A program made the translations under genes and the position numbers. Shown one piece after another: positions 43,334 to 51,809 of a DNA stretch of 64,000 nucleotides (its first letter is position 1; each line of letters opens with the position of its first letter). Under the pieces are notes generated by a model, which saw only the letters and a program-made list of their open reading frames with translations, searched no databases and had not been told where the DNA came from. Source of the DNA: Edaphocola flava (lineage in GTDB: Bacteria; Bacteroidota; Bacteroidia; Chitinophagales; Chitinophagaceae); assembly GCF_004118155.1 (NCBI RefSeq), contig NZ_SAIQ01000003.1, positions 248,001-312,000 of the forward strand, read 5' to 3'.

Positions 43334-44407
43334 ATGATATATAATGTAATCGGATTGATGTCCGGCAGTTCTCTGGACGGGCTGGATATTGCTTTTGTTG
43401 AAATTACGGACGTGCGCAATGACTGGAGTTATGAGATCAAGGAAGCAACCTGCATTCCTTTTGAAGACGGACTGAGAGCACAGTTAAAACAGGCTGCGGC
43501 ACTGCCGGTACCTGAGTTTCTGCGCCTGCATACCCGCCTGGGCAAATGGATGGGTGAACAGGTAAACCTGTTTATCGAAAACAACCAGTTACACCACAAA
43601 GTACATTTTATTGCTTCTCACGGACATACTGTATTTCATGAACCGCAAAACGGCACCAGTACTCAGATCGGAGATGGAGCGGGCATTGCTGCTACGACCG
43701 GTTTAACAACGATTACCGACCTGCGTAACATGGATGTGGCACTCGGAGGACAAGGTGCGCCTATTGTGCCCCTGGCCGATCGTATGCTGTTTAAAGAGTA
43801 TCATTATTGCCTCAACATCGGGGGCATTGCTAATATTACCGTCAATACGGAACATCCTGTTGCATTTGACATCAGTCCGGCCAACCAGCTGCTGGATCAT
43901 TATGCTCAGAAGATGGGCCGCAGCTATGATGAGGGCGGAGACCTGGCCCGTAGCGGCACCGTAAACCAGGAACTATTACAGCAATTGAACGACCAACCTT
44001 ATTATACCCTGCCGGCTCCTAAATCGCTGAGCAATGATTTTGCCGGCACGCTTCATCAACTGGCCGATGCAAGCGGACTGTCTTCTGTAGATATACTGGC
44101 AACCTACACTGCGCATATTGCAGCACAAGCCGCACAAGCGATTGCTGCTTATCCGAAAGATGCCGGTCAGAAAATGCTGATCACCGGTGGTGGCGCATTT
44201 AACAGCTACCTGGTAGAGCAATTGCAGCTCGCATTGCCAGAGCTTGAATTAGTTGTGCCGGAACAGGCGCTGATCAAGCATAAAGAGGCACTGGCTATGG
44301 GCCTGATCGGAGTACTGCGCTGGAGAGAAGAGTACAATGTGCTGTCCAGCGTTACCGGTGCCAGCCGCAACAGCATTGGCGGTGCGGTATGGTTAGGTAA
44401 TAACTAG
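43334..44407 (+). CDS. anmK: Anhydro-N-acetylmuramic acid kinase
   Basis: This 357-residue kinase phosphorylates and opens 1,6-anhydroMurNAc during peptidoglycan recycling. The family signatures are IGLMSGSSLDGLD at the start, HGHTVFHEP, TTITDLRNMDVALGGQGAP (span), NIGGIAN and LITGGGAFN with KHKEALAMGLIG at the end. It stands alone with a strong terminator after it. Confidence 0.95.
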   Translation: MIYNVIGLMSGSSLDGLDIAFVEITDVRNDWSYEIKEATCIPFEDGLRAQLKQAAALPVPEFLRLHTRLGKWMGEQVNLFIENNQLHHKVHFIASHGHTVFHEPQNGTSTQIGDGAGIAATTGLTTITDLRNMDVALGGQGAPIVPLADRMLFKEYHYCLNIGGIANITVNTEHPVAFDISPANQLLDHYAQKMGRSYDEGGDLARSGTVNQELLQQLNDQPYYTLPAPKSLSNDFAGTLHQLADASGLSSVDILATYTAHIAAQAAQAIAAYPKDAGQKMLITGGGAFNSYLVEQLQLALPELELVVPEQALIKHKEALAMGLIGVLRWREEYNVLSSVTGASRNSIGGAVWLGNN

Positions 44408-44428
44408 GCCGAGCATTTTAATACAAAT

Positions 44429-44485
44429 AATACCCTTATAAAAAGATTCCCGCCTTACCGGCGGGAATCTTTTTATAAGGGTATT
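44429..44485. terminator. Long terminator after anmK
   Basis: Perfect 26-bp arms (44429-44454, 44460-44485) with a 5-nt loop. Confidence 0.85.
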
Positions 44486-44603
44486 CAAAAATACCGCATT
44501 ACTCCCTAAGCATCAATCGGTTAACGATTTACTAATTAAGATTTCCTGTTAAAATATTCGTTCTATTTTTGCCTTGTAAAAACAAACAGAAATACTAAGT
44601 TTT

Positions 44604-45224
44604 ATGAAAAAAGCAATCTTAAGTATTGCAGCTATTGCCGGCTTTACGGCTGCTGCGCAGGCTCAAATCAAATTCGCACCGGAAGTAGGTCTGAACATTT
44701 CTACAATGAAATACAGCACAAACTCTACTTCAAGTGAAAGTAAATCTCTGACCGGCATAAAAGCAGGTGCTTTTGTAGAATTACCTTTCAATAAAGTGGT
44801 ATCACTGGAACCAGGTGTATTCTACAGCAGAAAAGGCGGTGAGTATTCTAATATCCTGGGCACGACCACGACTACCCTTGATTATGTTGAAGTTCCGGTA
44901 AACCTGAAATTCAGCCTGCCACTGGGTATTGGCGGCAGACCATTTGTTTATGCAGGCCCTTACTTCGCATACGGTGTTGGTGGTAAGAACACATTATCCA
45001 ACAGCTTAGGTACTGTTAGTTCTGATGTAAACTTCGGCTCCGGTTCTGCACAAATGAATCCGCTGGATATCGGTGCACAGGTAGGTCTTGGCTACCAGTT
45101 ACCGGTGATCGGCTTATACGCCAGAGCACAATACGGTATGGGCTTTACCAACCTGAGCAATGCCAGTAACGTTACCACTACCAATAACAGTAACTTCTCT
45201 GTAAGCGTAGGTTGGCAGTTCTAA
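44604..45224 (+). CDS. Outer-membrane beta-barrel protein (PorT/OmpW-like)
   Basis: This 206-residue protein has a signal peptide (MKKAILSIAAIAGFTAAAQA) and a small barrel: EVGLNISTMKYS, GIKAGAFVELPF, LEPGVFYSRKGGEY, a terminal VSVGWQF. This pattern is that of the outer-membrane beta-barrel domain family common in Bacteroidota; some members serve type IX secretion. No other function can be read. Confidence 0.82.
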   Translation: MKKAILSIAAIAGFTAAAQAQIKFAPEVGLNISTMKYSTNSTSSESKSLTGIKAGAFVELPFNKVVSLEPGVFYSRKGGEYSNILGTTTTTLDYVEVPVNLKFSLPLGIGGRPFVYAGPYFAYGVGGKNTLSNSLGTVSSDVNFGSGSAQMNPLDIGAQVGLGYQLPVIGLYARAQYGMGFTNLSNASNVTTTNNSNFSVSVGWQF

Positions 45225-45239
45225 TTCAGAAGAGAAATA

Positions 45240-45287
45240 ATCATCATAATAAAGCCTGCAGCATGCTGCAGGCTTTATTATGATGAT
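45240..45287. terminator. Perfect 48-bp palindromic terminator
   Basis: Two 24-bp arms meet without a loop (45240-45263, 45264-45287), between convergent genes. T-rich ends suit both strands. Confidence 0.82.
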
Positions 45288-45294
45288 ATATAAA

Positions 45295-45858
45295 TTACTT
45301 GCGTGGTATATACTGCAGATGCTCCAGCATCTTGCCGGCAAACTGTTTTTTACCGACAGGTTCAAAGCCCAGCCTGAGGTACAGGCGTTTCGCAGCAGGA
45401 TTATCTTTATCGACCAGTAAGCCCAGGGTATGCCCCTGCTGGTGTGCATACTCCTCTATCAGGTGCTGCAACATCGCCGCACCTATGCCCTTACCCTGCA
45501 GTACAGGATCCACACCCAGTGAATCGATATAATACTCCCCTGCCGCAGTTTCGGCTCCGGGATTGAAATCTTTCTCCAATACTTCACGGATATACTCCGC
45601 TACAGGTTCTCTTAATATATCCAGCATAGCGCCGTCATATACACTGACTGCAGCCTGTACCTTACCTTCTATTTCTGCAACCCTGCAATGCTGGTATGAA
45701 TACTGGTTGCCCTTTCTTGCCGTAAAATAATGCAGAAAGTTCAGGGCCTTATTCCGGTCTGCCGTTCCGATAAAGTCATACACAATATCTTCCATGGCCA
45801 GCAGCAGGTATGCCGCAATATGCGGCGCATCCGATTGTTTAGCGTTCCTGATCATCAT
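45295..45858 (-). CDS. GNAT-family N-acetyltransferase
   Basis: This 187-residue acetyltransferase has the GNAT features YIDSLGVDPVLQGKGIGAAMLQHL (span, with the acetyl-CoA loop QGKGIG) and LLVDKDNPAAKRLYLRLGF (span). An N-terminal IRNAKQSDAPHIA begins the fold. It follows the NIL-domain gene by 12 bases, so it is probably the last gene of the tRNA-Cys/DUF4395/NIL operon. The substrate is not predictable. Confidence 0.85.
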   Translation of the reverse strand: MMIRNAKQSDAPHIAAYLLLAMEDIVYDFIGTADRNKALNFLHYFTARKGNQYSYQHCRVAEIEGKVQAAVSVYDGAMLDILREPVAEYIREVLEKDFNPGAETAAGEYYIDSLGVDPVLQGKGIGAAMLQHLIEEYAHQQGHTLGLLVDKDNPAAKRLYLRLGFEPVGKKQFAGKMLEHLQYIPRK

Positions 45859-45870
45859 ATATACTGCAAT

Positions 45871-46161
45871 TTACGCATATCCTTTAAGTGTGTTCTTTAA
45901 TTTATTCTGATCAAAGTAGCGCAGTGCAATCCCGTTGTCCTTCTTAGAACCTTTCAGGTGCAGCAACAATGTTCCGTAATTGGCCTTACCCATATATTCG
46001 ATCTCAGCTTTCAGTAATTTATACGGAATATGGTATTTGCGGTCAAGGGTATTGATCAATTGTTCAAAAAGTACCTGTCCTTTCAGTTCTACTTCGATCA
46101 GTGGAAATAGCCCCGGTTCATCCTGCTCGGCCTGTGGCTCCAGCGCTTGTGTTGTGCTCAT
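45871..46161 (-). CDS. Stand-alone NIL-like domain protein
   Basis: This 96-residue protein consists of a variable N-terminal segment (1-22) and a NIL-like ACT-fold domain (LIEVELKGQVLFEQLINTLD, span; AEIEYMGKANYGTLLLHLKG, span). NIL domains form the C-terminus of the methionine transporter MetN and bind sulfur amino acids; they also occur in ferredoxin-type proteins of homocysteine synthesis. Here the domain stands alone beside DUF4395 and tRNA-Cys, suggesting a role in sulfur amino-acid sensing. Confidence 0.7.
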   Translation of the reverse strand: MSTTQALEPQAEQDEPGLFPLIEVELKGQVLFEQLINTLDRKYHIPYKLLKAEIEYMGKANYGTLLLHLKGSKKDNGIALRYFDQNKLKNTLKGYA

Positions 46162-46196
46162 AAAAATATTTTTATTTAATAATGTAAAACCTTGTT

Positions 46197-46670
46197 TTAT
46201 TCTGAGATGCGGCTACTCGCGGCCCATCTTCTCTGGTAAATTTTATTACGTACCGGGGCTACTATCCAGCTATGAATATAGCAGCCGGCACATACATTAA
46301 AACAGGACTCCAGAATGGCCAGTGTAATGAGGGCTACGCCTGCAATGGTGGCTGCATCAACCGGAACGGTATACCAGAGCACCAGTATTAATGCGGTAAA
46401 ACCAAACCCCAGTGCAGCGGCAAATTTTTTAGGTGGTGCAAATGTGGGCAGCGCGGGCAAGCCCACCCAATGCACAATAATTCTGGAGACCAGGACCAGT
46501 GGCGATGGCCAGTAGGTAAAGGCTCTTAAGGCAAAGTCAGCAAGCAATATCCATAACAATATGCTCCAGTGGCTAAGCAGGAATGCAATAACTAATGCGG
46601 CAGTCTGTGCTGCTGTAACCCTTATTACGCGGGCATCGGCGTATAACTGTGTTTGCAGGGGCGTGTTCAT
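46197..46670 (-). CDS. DUF4395 family membrane protein
   Basis: This 157-residue protein has four hydrophobic helices (about 22-50, 58-75, 84-102 and 106-122) and a conserved CxxC in FNVCAGCYIHSW near its C-terminus, as in DUF4395. The family is often encoded near thioredoxin- or rhodanese-type genes, pointing to sulfur or disulfide chemistry. It lies 26 bases after tRNA-Cys and 35 bases before the NIL gene. Confidence 0.8.
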   Translation of the reverse strand: MNTPLQTQLYADARVIRVTAAQTAALVIAFLLSHWSILLWILLADFALRAFTYWPSPLVLVSRIIVHWVGLPALPTFAPPKKFAAALGFGFTALILVLWYTVPVDAATIAGVALITLAILESCFNVCAGCYIHSWIVAPVRNKIYQRRWAASSRISE

Positions 46671-46696
46671 AAACGTTTATTTAATTTGTTTTTAAG

Positions 46697-46768
46697 AGGT
46701 GCCGATCGGACTCGAACCGATGTAGCAGCTTTTGCAGAGCTGCACCTAAGCCTCTCGGTCACGGCACC
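46697..46768 (-). tRNA. tRNA-Cys (GCA anticodon)
   Basis: The 72-nt cloverleaf has the 7-bp acceptor GGTGCCG/CGGCACC, anticodon stem CAGCT/AGCTG with loop CTGCAAA (anticodon GCA), T-loop GGTTCGAGTCC and U as the discriminator, as expected for tRNA-Cys. CCA is not encoded. Two Cys-rich micro-ORFs with terminators lie just upstream. Confidence 0.95.
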
Positions 46769-46795
46769 ATGATTTTAAAATTGATGATAAAAAAA

Positions 46796-46827
46796 GAAGG
46801 GCCTCACGATGTGTCGTAAAGCCCTTC
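46796..46827 (-). terminator. Terminator after micro-ORF A
   Basis: The arms GAAGGGC and GCCCTTC (46796-46802, 46821-46827) with an inner ACGA/TCGT pairing and T7 on the minus strand. It lies 19 bases after micro-ORF A and 28 bases before tRNA-Cys. Confidence 0.8.
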
Positions 46828-46845
46828 CTGTTATAGAAAAATCCT

Positions 46846-46965
46846 TTAATTCAGACACAAATAGTTACCACACATCCATACATGACAACAGCACATCACC
46901 TTCGCCACATTATTAAAATAATGTACCGGCTTAGTAGACATAATATGTGTAAATGTTGTATTCAT
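46846..46965 (-). CDS. Cys-rich micro-ORF A (39 residues), possible leader peptide
   Basis: The frame runs from ATG at 46965 to TAA at 46846 and gives 39 residues, the last 16 of which contain five cysteines (MCCCHVWMCGNYLCLN). Its start (MNTTFTH) and KVMCCCHV core match micro-ORF B. A T-run terminator follows at once, then tRNA-Cys and a DUF4395 gene. This is the layout of a cysteine-responsive transcription attenuator. No antiterminator pairing is evident. Alternatives: a small metal-binding or modified peptide. Confidence 0.5.
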   Translation of the reverse strand: MNTTFTHIMSTKPVHYFNNVAKVMCCCHVWMCGNYLCLN

Positions 46966-46999
46966 TTTGTTTGATTTGTGATGGTATGCTGCTAAAAAA

Positions 47000-47028
47000 A
47001 ACTCCCCCGAAACAGTATCGGGGGAGTT
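47000..47028 (-). terminator. Terminator after micro-ORF B
   Basis: The arms AACTCCCCCGA and TCGGGGGAGTT (47000-47010, 47018-47028) with a 7-nt loop, then T7-T8 on the minus strand. It lies between micro-ORF B and micro-ORF A. Confidence 0.85.
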
Positions 47029-47060
47029 GGTTGTATAAAGATTATTTTATGATCCTGATA

Positions 47061-47162
47061 TTATCCAATGGAACCGATACAATGATATGCCACAGGCACA
47101 CAACACCAGATCATCTTAGATGACTGATTGGCGTTAAAGTATGTATGGATATTTGTATTCAT
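47061..47162 (-). CDS. Cys-rich micro-ORF B (33 residues), possible leader peptide
   Basis: The frame from ATG 47162 to TAA 47061 encodes 33 residues with a CC pair and a further Cys (KMIWCCVPVAYHCIG). It begins MNTNIHT like micro-ORF A. A minus-7 box TACATTTG (47211-47204) lies 42 bases upstream, with TTTGG about 22 bp before it as a possible minus-33 element, giving a 35-nt leader. No comparable promoter precedes ORF A, so both ORFs are probably on one transcript with terminator B between them. Confidence 0.5.
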   Translation of the reverse strand: MNTNIHTYFNANQSSKMIWCCVPVAYHCIGSIG

Positions 47163-47345
47163 GTTCTGTTGAATCTGCGTTTCGTTTTTGAACCGCATGA
47201 CTGCAAATGTAGGAGGAAATTTTAATTGACCAAATATTTATAAAAATATTTTTTTGTTAAAAATGGATAAATTCCAGAGCACTGCCCGGAAAAGCATGGC
47301 ACAAAATTGTTTATCTTTATATCACTGACCAGCAATTATCTATCT

Positions 47346-47789
47346 ATGAATAAAGAAAATATAAACATCCGAAAAGCAATACCAACTGACCTTGAAGCGA
47401 TTTACGGATTTATATGTACGCTTGAAAATGAGGTACTGGATAAAGAACGCTTTGCACAGATATTTGAGTCCAATTTACTGCATAACGACATCCTGTATCT
47501 CGTCGCAGAATTTGATCAGAAACCAGCTGGGTTTATCAGTTTTCACGCACAGCAGTTATTACATCATTGCGATTTCGTGGGTGAGATCCAGGAATTTTTC
47601 ATAGCGCAGGAATACCGAAACAAGGGTATCGGTCGCCTGCTGATAGAAGAGGTAAAGGCATACGCAGCAGCAAATAATATCCGTTATATAGAGGTGACCA
47701 CGAATAAGCGCAGAGTAGAAAATGTGCCCGTTTATGAAGCACTGGGATTTCAACTGACGCACCATAAATTTACCCTGCCAAAGCCTTAA
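47346..47789 (+). CDS. PhnO-like aminoalkylphosphonate N-acetyltransferase
   Basis: From ATG 47346 this is a 147-residue GNAT protein very similar in layout to PhnO: IYGFICTLENEVLD, LLHHCDFVGEIQEFFIAQEYRNKGIGRLL (span; the acetyl-CoA loop is YRNKGIG) and EVTTNKRRVENVPVYEALGF (span). PhnO acetylates aminomethylphosphonate and similar amines. The frame is open for 13 codons upstream but the ATG fits the family. No phn cluster is visible. Confidence 0.8.
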   Translation: MNKENINIRKAIPTDLEAIYGFICTLENEVLDKERFAQIFESNLLHNDILYLVAEFDQKPAGFISFHAQQLLHHCDFVGEIQEFFIAQEYRNKGIGRLLIEEVKAYAAANNIRYIEVTTNKRRVENVPVYEALGFQLTHHKFTLPKP

Positions 47790-47903
47790 GAAAGTTCTTT
47801 TGCAGACAATTGAAAATTGATTTCTTTTTTTCACATAAGTTTATACCTTTGTAATCATCCCGAAAACCGGGAAGGCATATCGTATTTATTACAACATACG
47901 TAC

Positions 47904-48602
47904 ATGAAGAAACGTTTATTATTACTGACTGCAGCTGCAGGTATTACATTACAGACACAGGCGCAGGTTACCGTAACTCCGGAATTCGGTTTTTTACTAA
48001 CCAAGCCTACAGGCTATACTACAGATAACGGTATGAGAAATACGACCAATTACGATTGGAGTATGGGCGTACGCGGAGGATTTTCATTCGATATTCCTAT
48101 CGGTAGCAAAGGGTTTTCATTTGAACCAGGTCTGTTTTATAACTCTAAAAACAGACACCAGGTGGAGAACAGTGATATCTCTGCGATAGATATGCGCTTC
48201 TCTGTAAATAATGCAGAGCTGCCAATCAATCTGAAATACAGCTGGGAAGTGGGACAATACAAAGGCAAATTATTTGTGCATGTAAGCCCATATGTGTCTT
48301 ATTCTTTCTCCGGAAGAAAAAACGGCGACATTACCATTAAGAAGCCAATTGCGATGACCACAACAATTGATCAACCGATTAATTTTAAAAGTGGCACCTC
48401 ACAGGAAATGAAACCCCTGGACTATGGTGTGTATGCAGCCTTCGGTTACCAGTTCCAAATGGGACTGCAACTTAAAATGTTCTACGGCACCGGCTTGGCT
48501 AACACTTCTGTAATCGACGGAATGGGCTACAGAAACGGGGCGATGTTCGGTATCAGTGCAGGATTTGTACTGGGTCGCAAATTGCCGGGCAGATTCTACT
48601 AA
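47904..48602 (+). CDS. Outer-membrane beta-barrel protein
   Basis: The ATG at 47904 begins a signal peptide (MKKRLLLLTAAAGITLQTQA) and lies 52 bases after a minus-7 box TACCTTTG (47845-47852). The mature 210-residue barrel has EFGFLLTKPTGY, GVRGGFSFDIPI, EPGLFYNSKN and a C-terminal GISAGFVLG. It belongs to the same broad family as the 44604 protein, but the two are only loosely similar. A terminator follows (48630-48665). Confidence 0.78.
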   Translation: MKKRLLLLTAAAGITLQTQAQVTVTPEFGFLLTKPTGYTTDNGMRNTTNYDWSMGVRGGFSFDIPIGSKGFSFEPGLFYNSKNRHQVENSDISAIDMRFSVNNAELPINLKYSWEVGQYKGKLFVHVSPYVSYSFSGRKNGDITIKKPIAMTTTIDQPINFKSGTSQEMKPLDYGVYAAFGYQFQMGLQLKMFYGTGLANTSVIDGMGYRNGAMFGISAGFVLGRKLPGRFY

Positions 48603-48629
48603 TCAGGTAATCAACTCATAAGCATATTG

Positions 48630-48665
48630 TCAGCGTGTATCCTTCATTCATGAGGTACACGCTGA
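48630..48665 (+). terminator. Terminator before leuS
   Basis: The 10-bp arms TCAGCGTGTA and TACACGCTGA with a 16-nt loop, followed by TTTATTTT. Confidence 0.75.
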
Positions 48666-48761
48666 TTTATTTTACGCAGGATTACCGGATGGATAAGTGC
48701 CCGCGAATGCTTACTTTTGCGATTATTTTTCAGCAAACAGAATACGATATATACTTTAAAG

Positions 48762-51563
48762 ATGAAATATAATTTTTCAGAAATAGAACAAAAATGGAAA
48801 CAGTACTGGAAAGATCAGAACACCTATGCTGTATCTAATGATATTGATAAGCCGAAGCATTATGTACTCGACATGTTTCCCTACCCCAGCGGTGCGGGTC
48901 TGCATGTGGGTCACCCACTAGGGTATATTGCTTCTGATATATATTCACGTTTCAAAAGAATGCAGGGCTATAATGTACTGCACCCTATGGGCTTTGATGC
49001 CTTTGGTTTACCGGCAGAGCAATACGCACTGGATACGGGTCAGCACCCTGCGGTAACTACAGAAAAAAACATTGCCCGTTACAAGGAGCAACTGGATAAT
49101 ATCGGATTCAGCTATGACTGGAGCCGCGAAGTACAGACCTGCGATCCTAAATATTACAAATGGACACAATGGATCTTTACCCAATTATTCCATAGCTGGT
49201 ATAATACCGCAACGGGAAAAGCAGCACCTATCGCAGCACTGATCGCGATCTTCGAAGCAGAGGGTAATGCGCAGTATCCTGCACCTAAAGGTACCGTACA
49301 GTTCACGGCTGCTGAGTGGGCATCTTATGATGAAACGACCCAGCGCAATGTGCTGATGCAGTACCGCCTGGCGTATCTCGACCATGCTGAAGTATGGTGG
49401 TGTGAAGCCCTGGCAACGGTGCTGGCCAATGACGAAGTAGTCAATGGTGTATCGGAGCGCGGTGGCCATCCGGTTGAAAAACGTAAAATGCGTCAGTGGT
49501 TCCTGCGCATTACTTCTTATGCAGACAATCTGCTGCACAGCCTGGATAAGCTGGAGTGGAGCGAGGCGATGAAGGAAATGCAACGCAACTGGATCGGAAA
49601 GAGTGAGGGTGCACAGATTACGTTTGGTATAGACAATAGCGATGCACAGATCGAGGTATTTACAACCAGACCGGATACTATTTTCGGTGTAGACTTTATG
49701 GTACTGGCGCCAGAACATGAGCTGGTATTGTCCATTACTACTGAAGAGCAAAAAGCGGCTGTGGAGACCTATATTGCTTACGTTAAGAGCCGTTCTGAGC
49801 GTGAGCGTATGGCAGAGAAAAAAATCAGTGGTTGCTTTACCGGCGCCTATGCCATCCATCCGCTGAGTAAAAAGCTGATCCCTGTATGGATTTCTGAATA
49901 TGTGCTGGCCGGTTACGGTACCGGCGCGATCATGGCAGTACCATCTGGTGATGAGCGTGACTTTGCCTTTGCACAGCATTTCAATATTGAGATTACCAAT
50001 ATCTTCGGCACACACTTTACCGGTGAGAAAGCCTATACAGATAAGAATGTAACCATTGAGAACAGTGAATTTGTAAGTGGTATGAGCATTGCTGATGCTA
50101 CACAAGCGGTACTGAAATCAGTAGAAGAAAGCAATAGCGGCCGTCGCACGACAAATTTCCGTTTGCGTGATGCCGGTTTCAGCCGCCAGCGCTACTGGGG
50201 TGAGCCCTTCCCTATCGTGTACAAAAACAATATACCTTATACCATCGACGAGCCTGCGCTGGATCTGAAAGAAGCCGACCGCAGCCTGCCGGTATTATTG
50301 CCGCATGTGGATACGTATAAACCGGGTCCTAACGGCGAAGGCCCTCTGGCTAATATCGACAGCTTCGTAAATGTTACGAATAATAAAGGAGAAGTATTGC
50401 GCCGCGAAACCAATACCATGCCTGGTTATGCCGGTTCTTCATGGTACTTCCTGCGCTATATGGATCCTAATAACGAACACCTGTTCGTACAACCGGAACT
50501 GGCACAGTACTGGAACCAGGTAGACCTGTACGTGGGTGGTACGGAGCACGCTGTAGGGCACTTGCTGTACAGCCGTTTCTGGACTAAAGCATTACATGAT
50601 CTGGGCTTCATCACTTTCGATGAGCCATTCAGAAAATTGCTCAACCAGGGTATGATCCAGGGTAGCTCCAGGTTTGTATATCGCATTGCCGGTACAAACC
50701 AGTTTGTATCCAGTGGGTTGAAAAATGAATATACTACCAATGCGCTGCATGTGGATGTAAGTATGGTAGATGGTACAGAGCTGGATATGGAAGCTTTCAA
50801 AAACTGGAGAGCAGAGTATGCTGATGCGACATTTATCCTGGAAGATGGTAAATATATCTGCGGCAGCGAGGTGGAAAAAATGTCCAAATCGAAATACAAT
50901 GTCGTGAATCCGGATGAGATCGTGTCACAATATGGTGCAGACACCTTCCGTCTTTACGAAATGTTCCTGGGGCCAATTGAAATGAGTAAACCCTGGGACA
51001 CTAAAGGTATTGAAGGGGTACATCGCTTCCTGAAAAAACTGTGGAGATTATTCTTCGACGAGCAGACGGAGCAATGGCTGGTAACTGATGAGGATGCCAC
51101 AAAAGATGAGCTTAAGGCATTGCATAAAACGATCAAAAAGGTATCTGATGATATTGAGAAATTCTCTTTCAATACTACCGTGAGCCAGTTTATGATCGTA
51201 ACAAACGAATTGCATGATCTGAAATGCCATAAGAAAGCCGTACTGGAGCCGCTGGTATGCCTGCTGGCCCCTTTTGCACCGCATCTGGCAGAGGAGCTGT
51301 GGCATAAACTGGGTAATGAGTACAGCATTGCACATGCTTCCTTCCCGGTATATGACGAACAATACCTGATAGAAAGCAGTAAATTATACCCTGTTGCCAT
51401 CAACGGTAAGCACCGTACAAATATGGAGTTTGCCATGGAAGCAGCACAGGACGATATCGAAAAAGAAGTGCTGGCTAACGAGGTTGTACAAAAATGGATG
51501 GAGGGCAAGCCTCATAAAAAAATCATTTTTGTAAAGGGCCGTATGATCAATGTAATTGTATAA
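48762..51563 (+). CDS. leuS: Leucyl-tRNA synthetase
   Basis: From ATG 48762 (MKYNFSEIEQKWKQYW) this is a 933-residue class I synthetase. The HIGH motif is HVGH (residues 48-51) and KMSKS is KMSKS (706-710). The CP1 editing domain has the threonine-rich TTRPDTIFG. The zinc region around residue 200-250 keeps only one of the expected cysteines (WWCEALATVLANDEVVNGVSERGG, span), and roughly 45 residues are inserted before it. The domain before KMSKS also carries an insertion (YRIAGTNQFVSSGL region). Both are seen in Bacteroidota LeuRS. It is monocistronic. Confidence 0.96.
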   Translation: MKYNFSEIEQKWKQYWKDQNTYAVSNDIDKPKHYVLDMFPYPSGAGLHVGHPLGYIASDIYSRFKRMQGYNVLHPMGFDAFGLPAEQYALDTGQHPAVTTEKNIARYKEQLDNIGFSYDWSREVQTCDPKYYKWTQWIFTQLFHSWYNTATGKAAPIAALIAIFEAEGNAQYPAPKGTVQFTAAEWASYDETTQRNVLMQYRLAYLDHAEVWWCEALATVLANDEVVNGVSERGGHPVEKRKMRQWFLRITSYADNLLHSLDKLEWSEAMKEMQRNWIGKSEGAQITFGIDNSDAQIEVFTTRPDTIFGVDFMVLAPEHELVLSITTEEQKAAVETYIAYVKSRSERERMAEKKISGCFTGAYAIHPLSKKLIPVWISEYVLAGYGTGAIMAVPSGDERDFAFAQHFNIEITNIFGTHFTGEKAYTDKNVTIENSEFVSGMSIADATQAVLKSVEESNSGRRTTNFRLRDAGFSRQRYWGEPFPIVYKNNIPYTIDEPALDLKEADRSLPVLLPHVDTYKPGPNGEGPLANIDSFVNVTNNKGEVLRRETNTMPGYAGSSWYFLRYMDPNNEHLFVQPELAQYWNQVDLYVGGTEHAVGHLLYSRFWTKALHDLGFITFDEPFRKLLNQGMIQGSSRFVYRIAGTNQFVSSGLKNEYTTNALHVDVSMVDGTELDMEAFKNWRAEYADATFILEDGKYICGSEVEKMSKSKYNVVNPDEIVSQYGADTFRLYEMFLGPIEMSKPWDTKGIEGVHRFLKKLWRLFFDEQTEQWLVTDEDATKDELKALHKTIKKVSDDIEKFSFNTTVSQFMIVTNELHDLKCHKKAVLEPLVCLLAPFAPHLAEELWHKLGNEYSIAHASFPVYDEQYLIESSKLYPVAINGKHRTNMEFAMEAAQDDIEKEVLANEVVQKWMEGKPHKKIIFVKGRMINVIV

Positions 51564-51761
51564 TATATTTTTTTCGTGTACACAAAATACAATACATAAT
51601 TATATTTCAAATACAAACACCTTGCTTTTCAGACAAATGTACATTGAAATATTTTCGTTTTTTTCAATACAAGGATTTCCCCGGATAAAAATTATCCAGA
51701 ATTACGAGAATATACATCTAAATAAAGTCACGTAGAAGGATTGGGTAATGATACAAATTGA

Positions 51762-51809
51762 ATTATAAATAAAAAATGACCGGCTTGCCGGTCATTTTTT
51801 ATTTATAAT
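51762..51809. terminator. Long near-loopless terminator
   Basis: Perfect 23-bp arms (51762-51784, 51787-51809) with a TT loop. The stop codon of the minus-strand gene (51799) lies within the right arm. The preceding 190 bp after leuS hold no other supported feature. Confidence 0.85.

Noticed and set aside
49185-50105. A 306-codon frame antisense to leuS
   Set aside because: It lies wholly opposite a well-supported essential gene and shows Cys/His-rich, low-plausibility composition typical of antisense frames.
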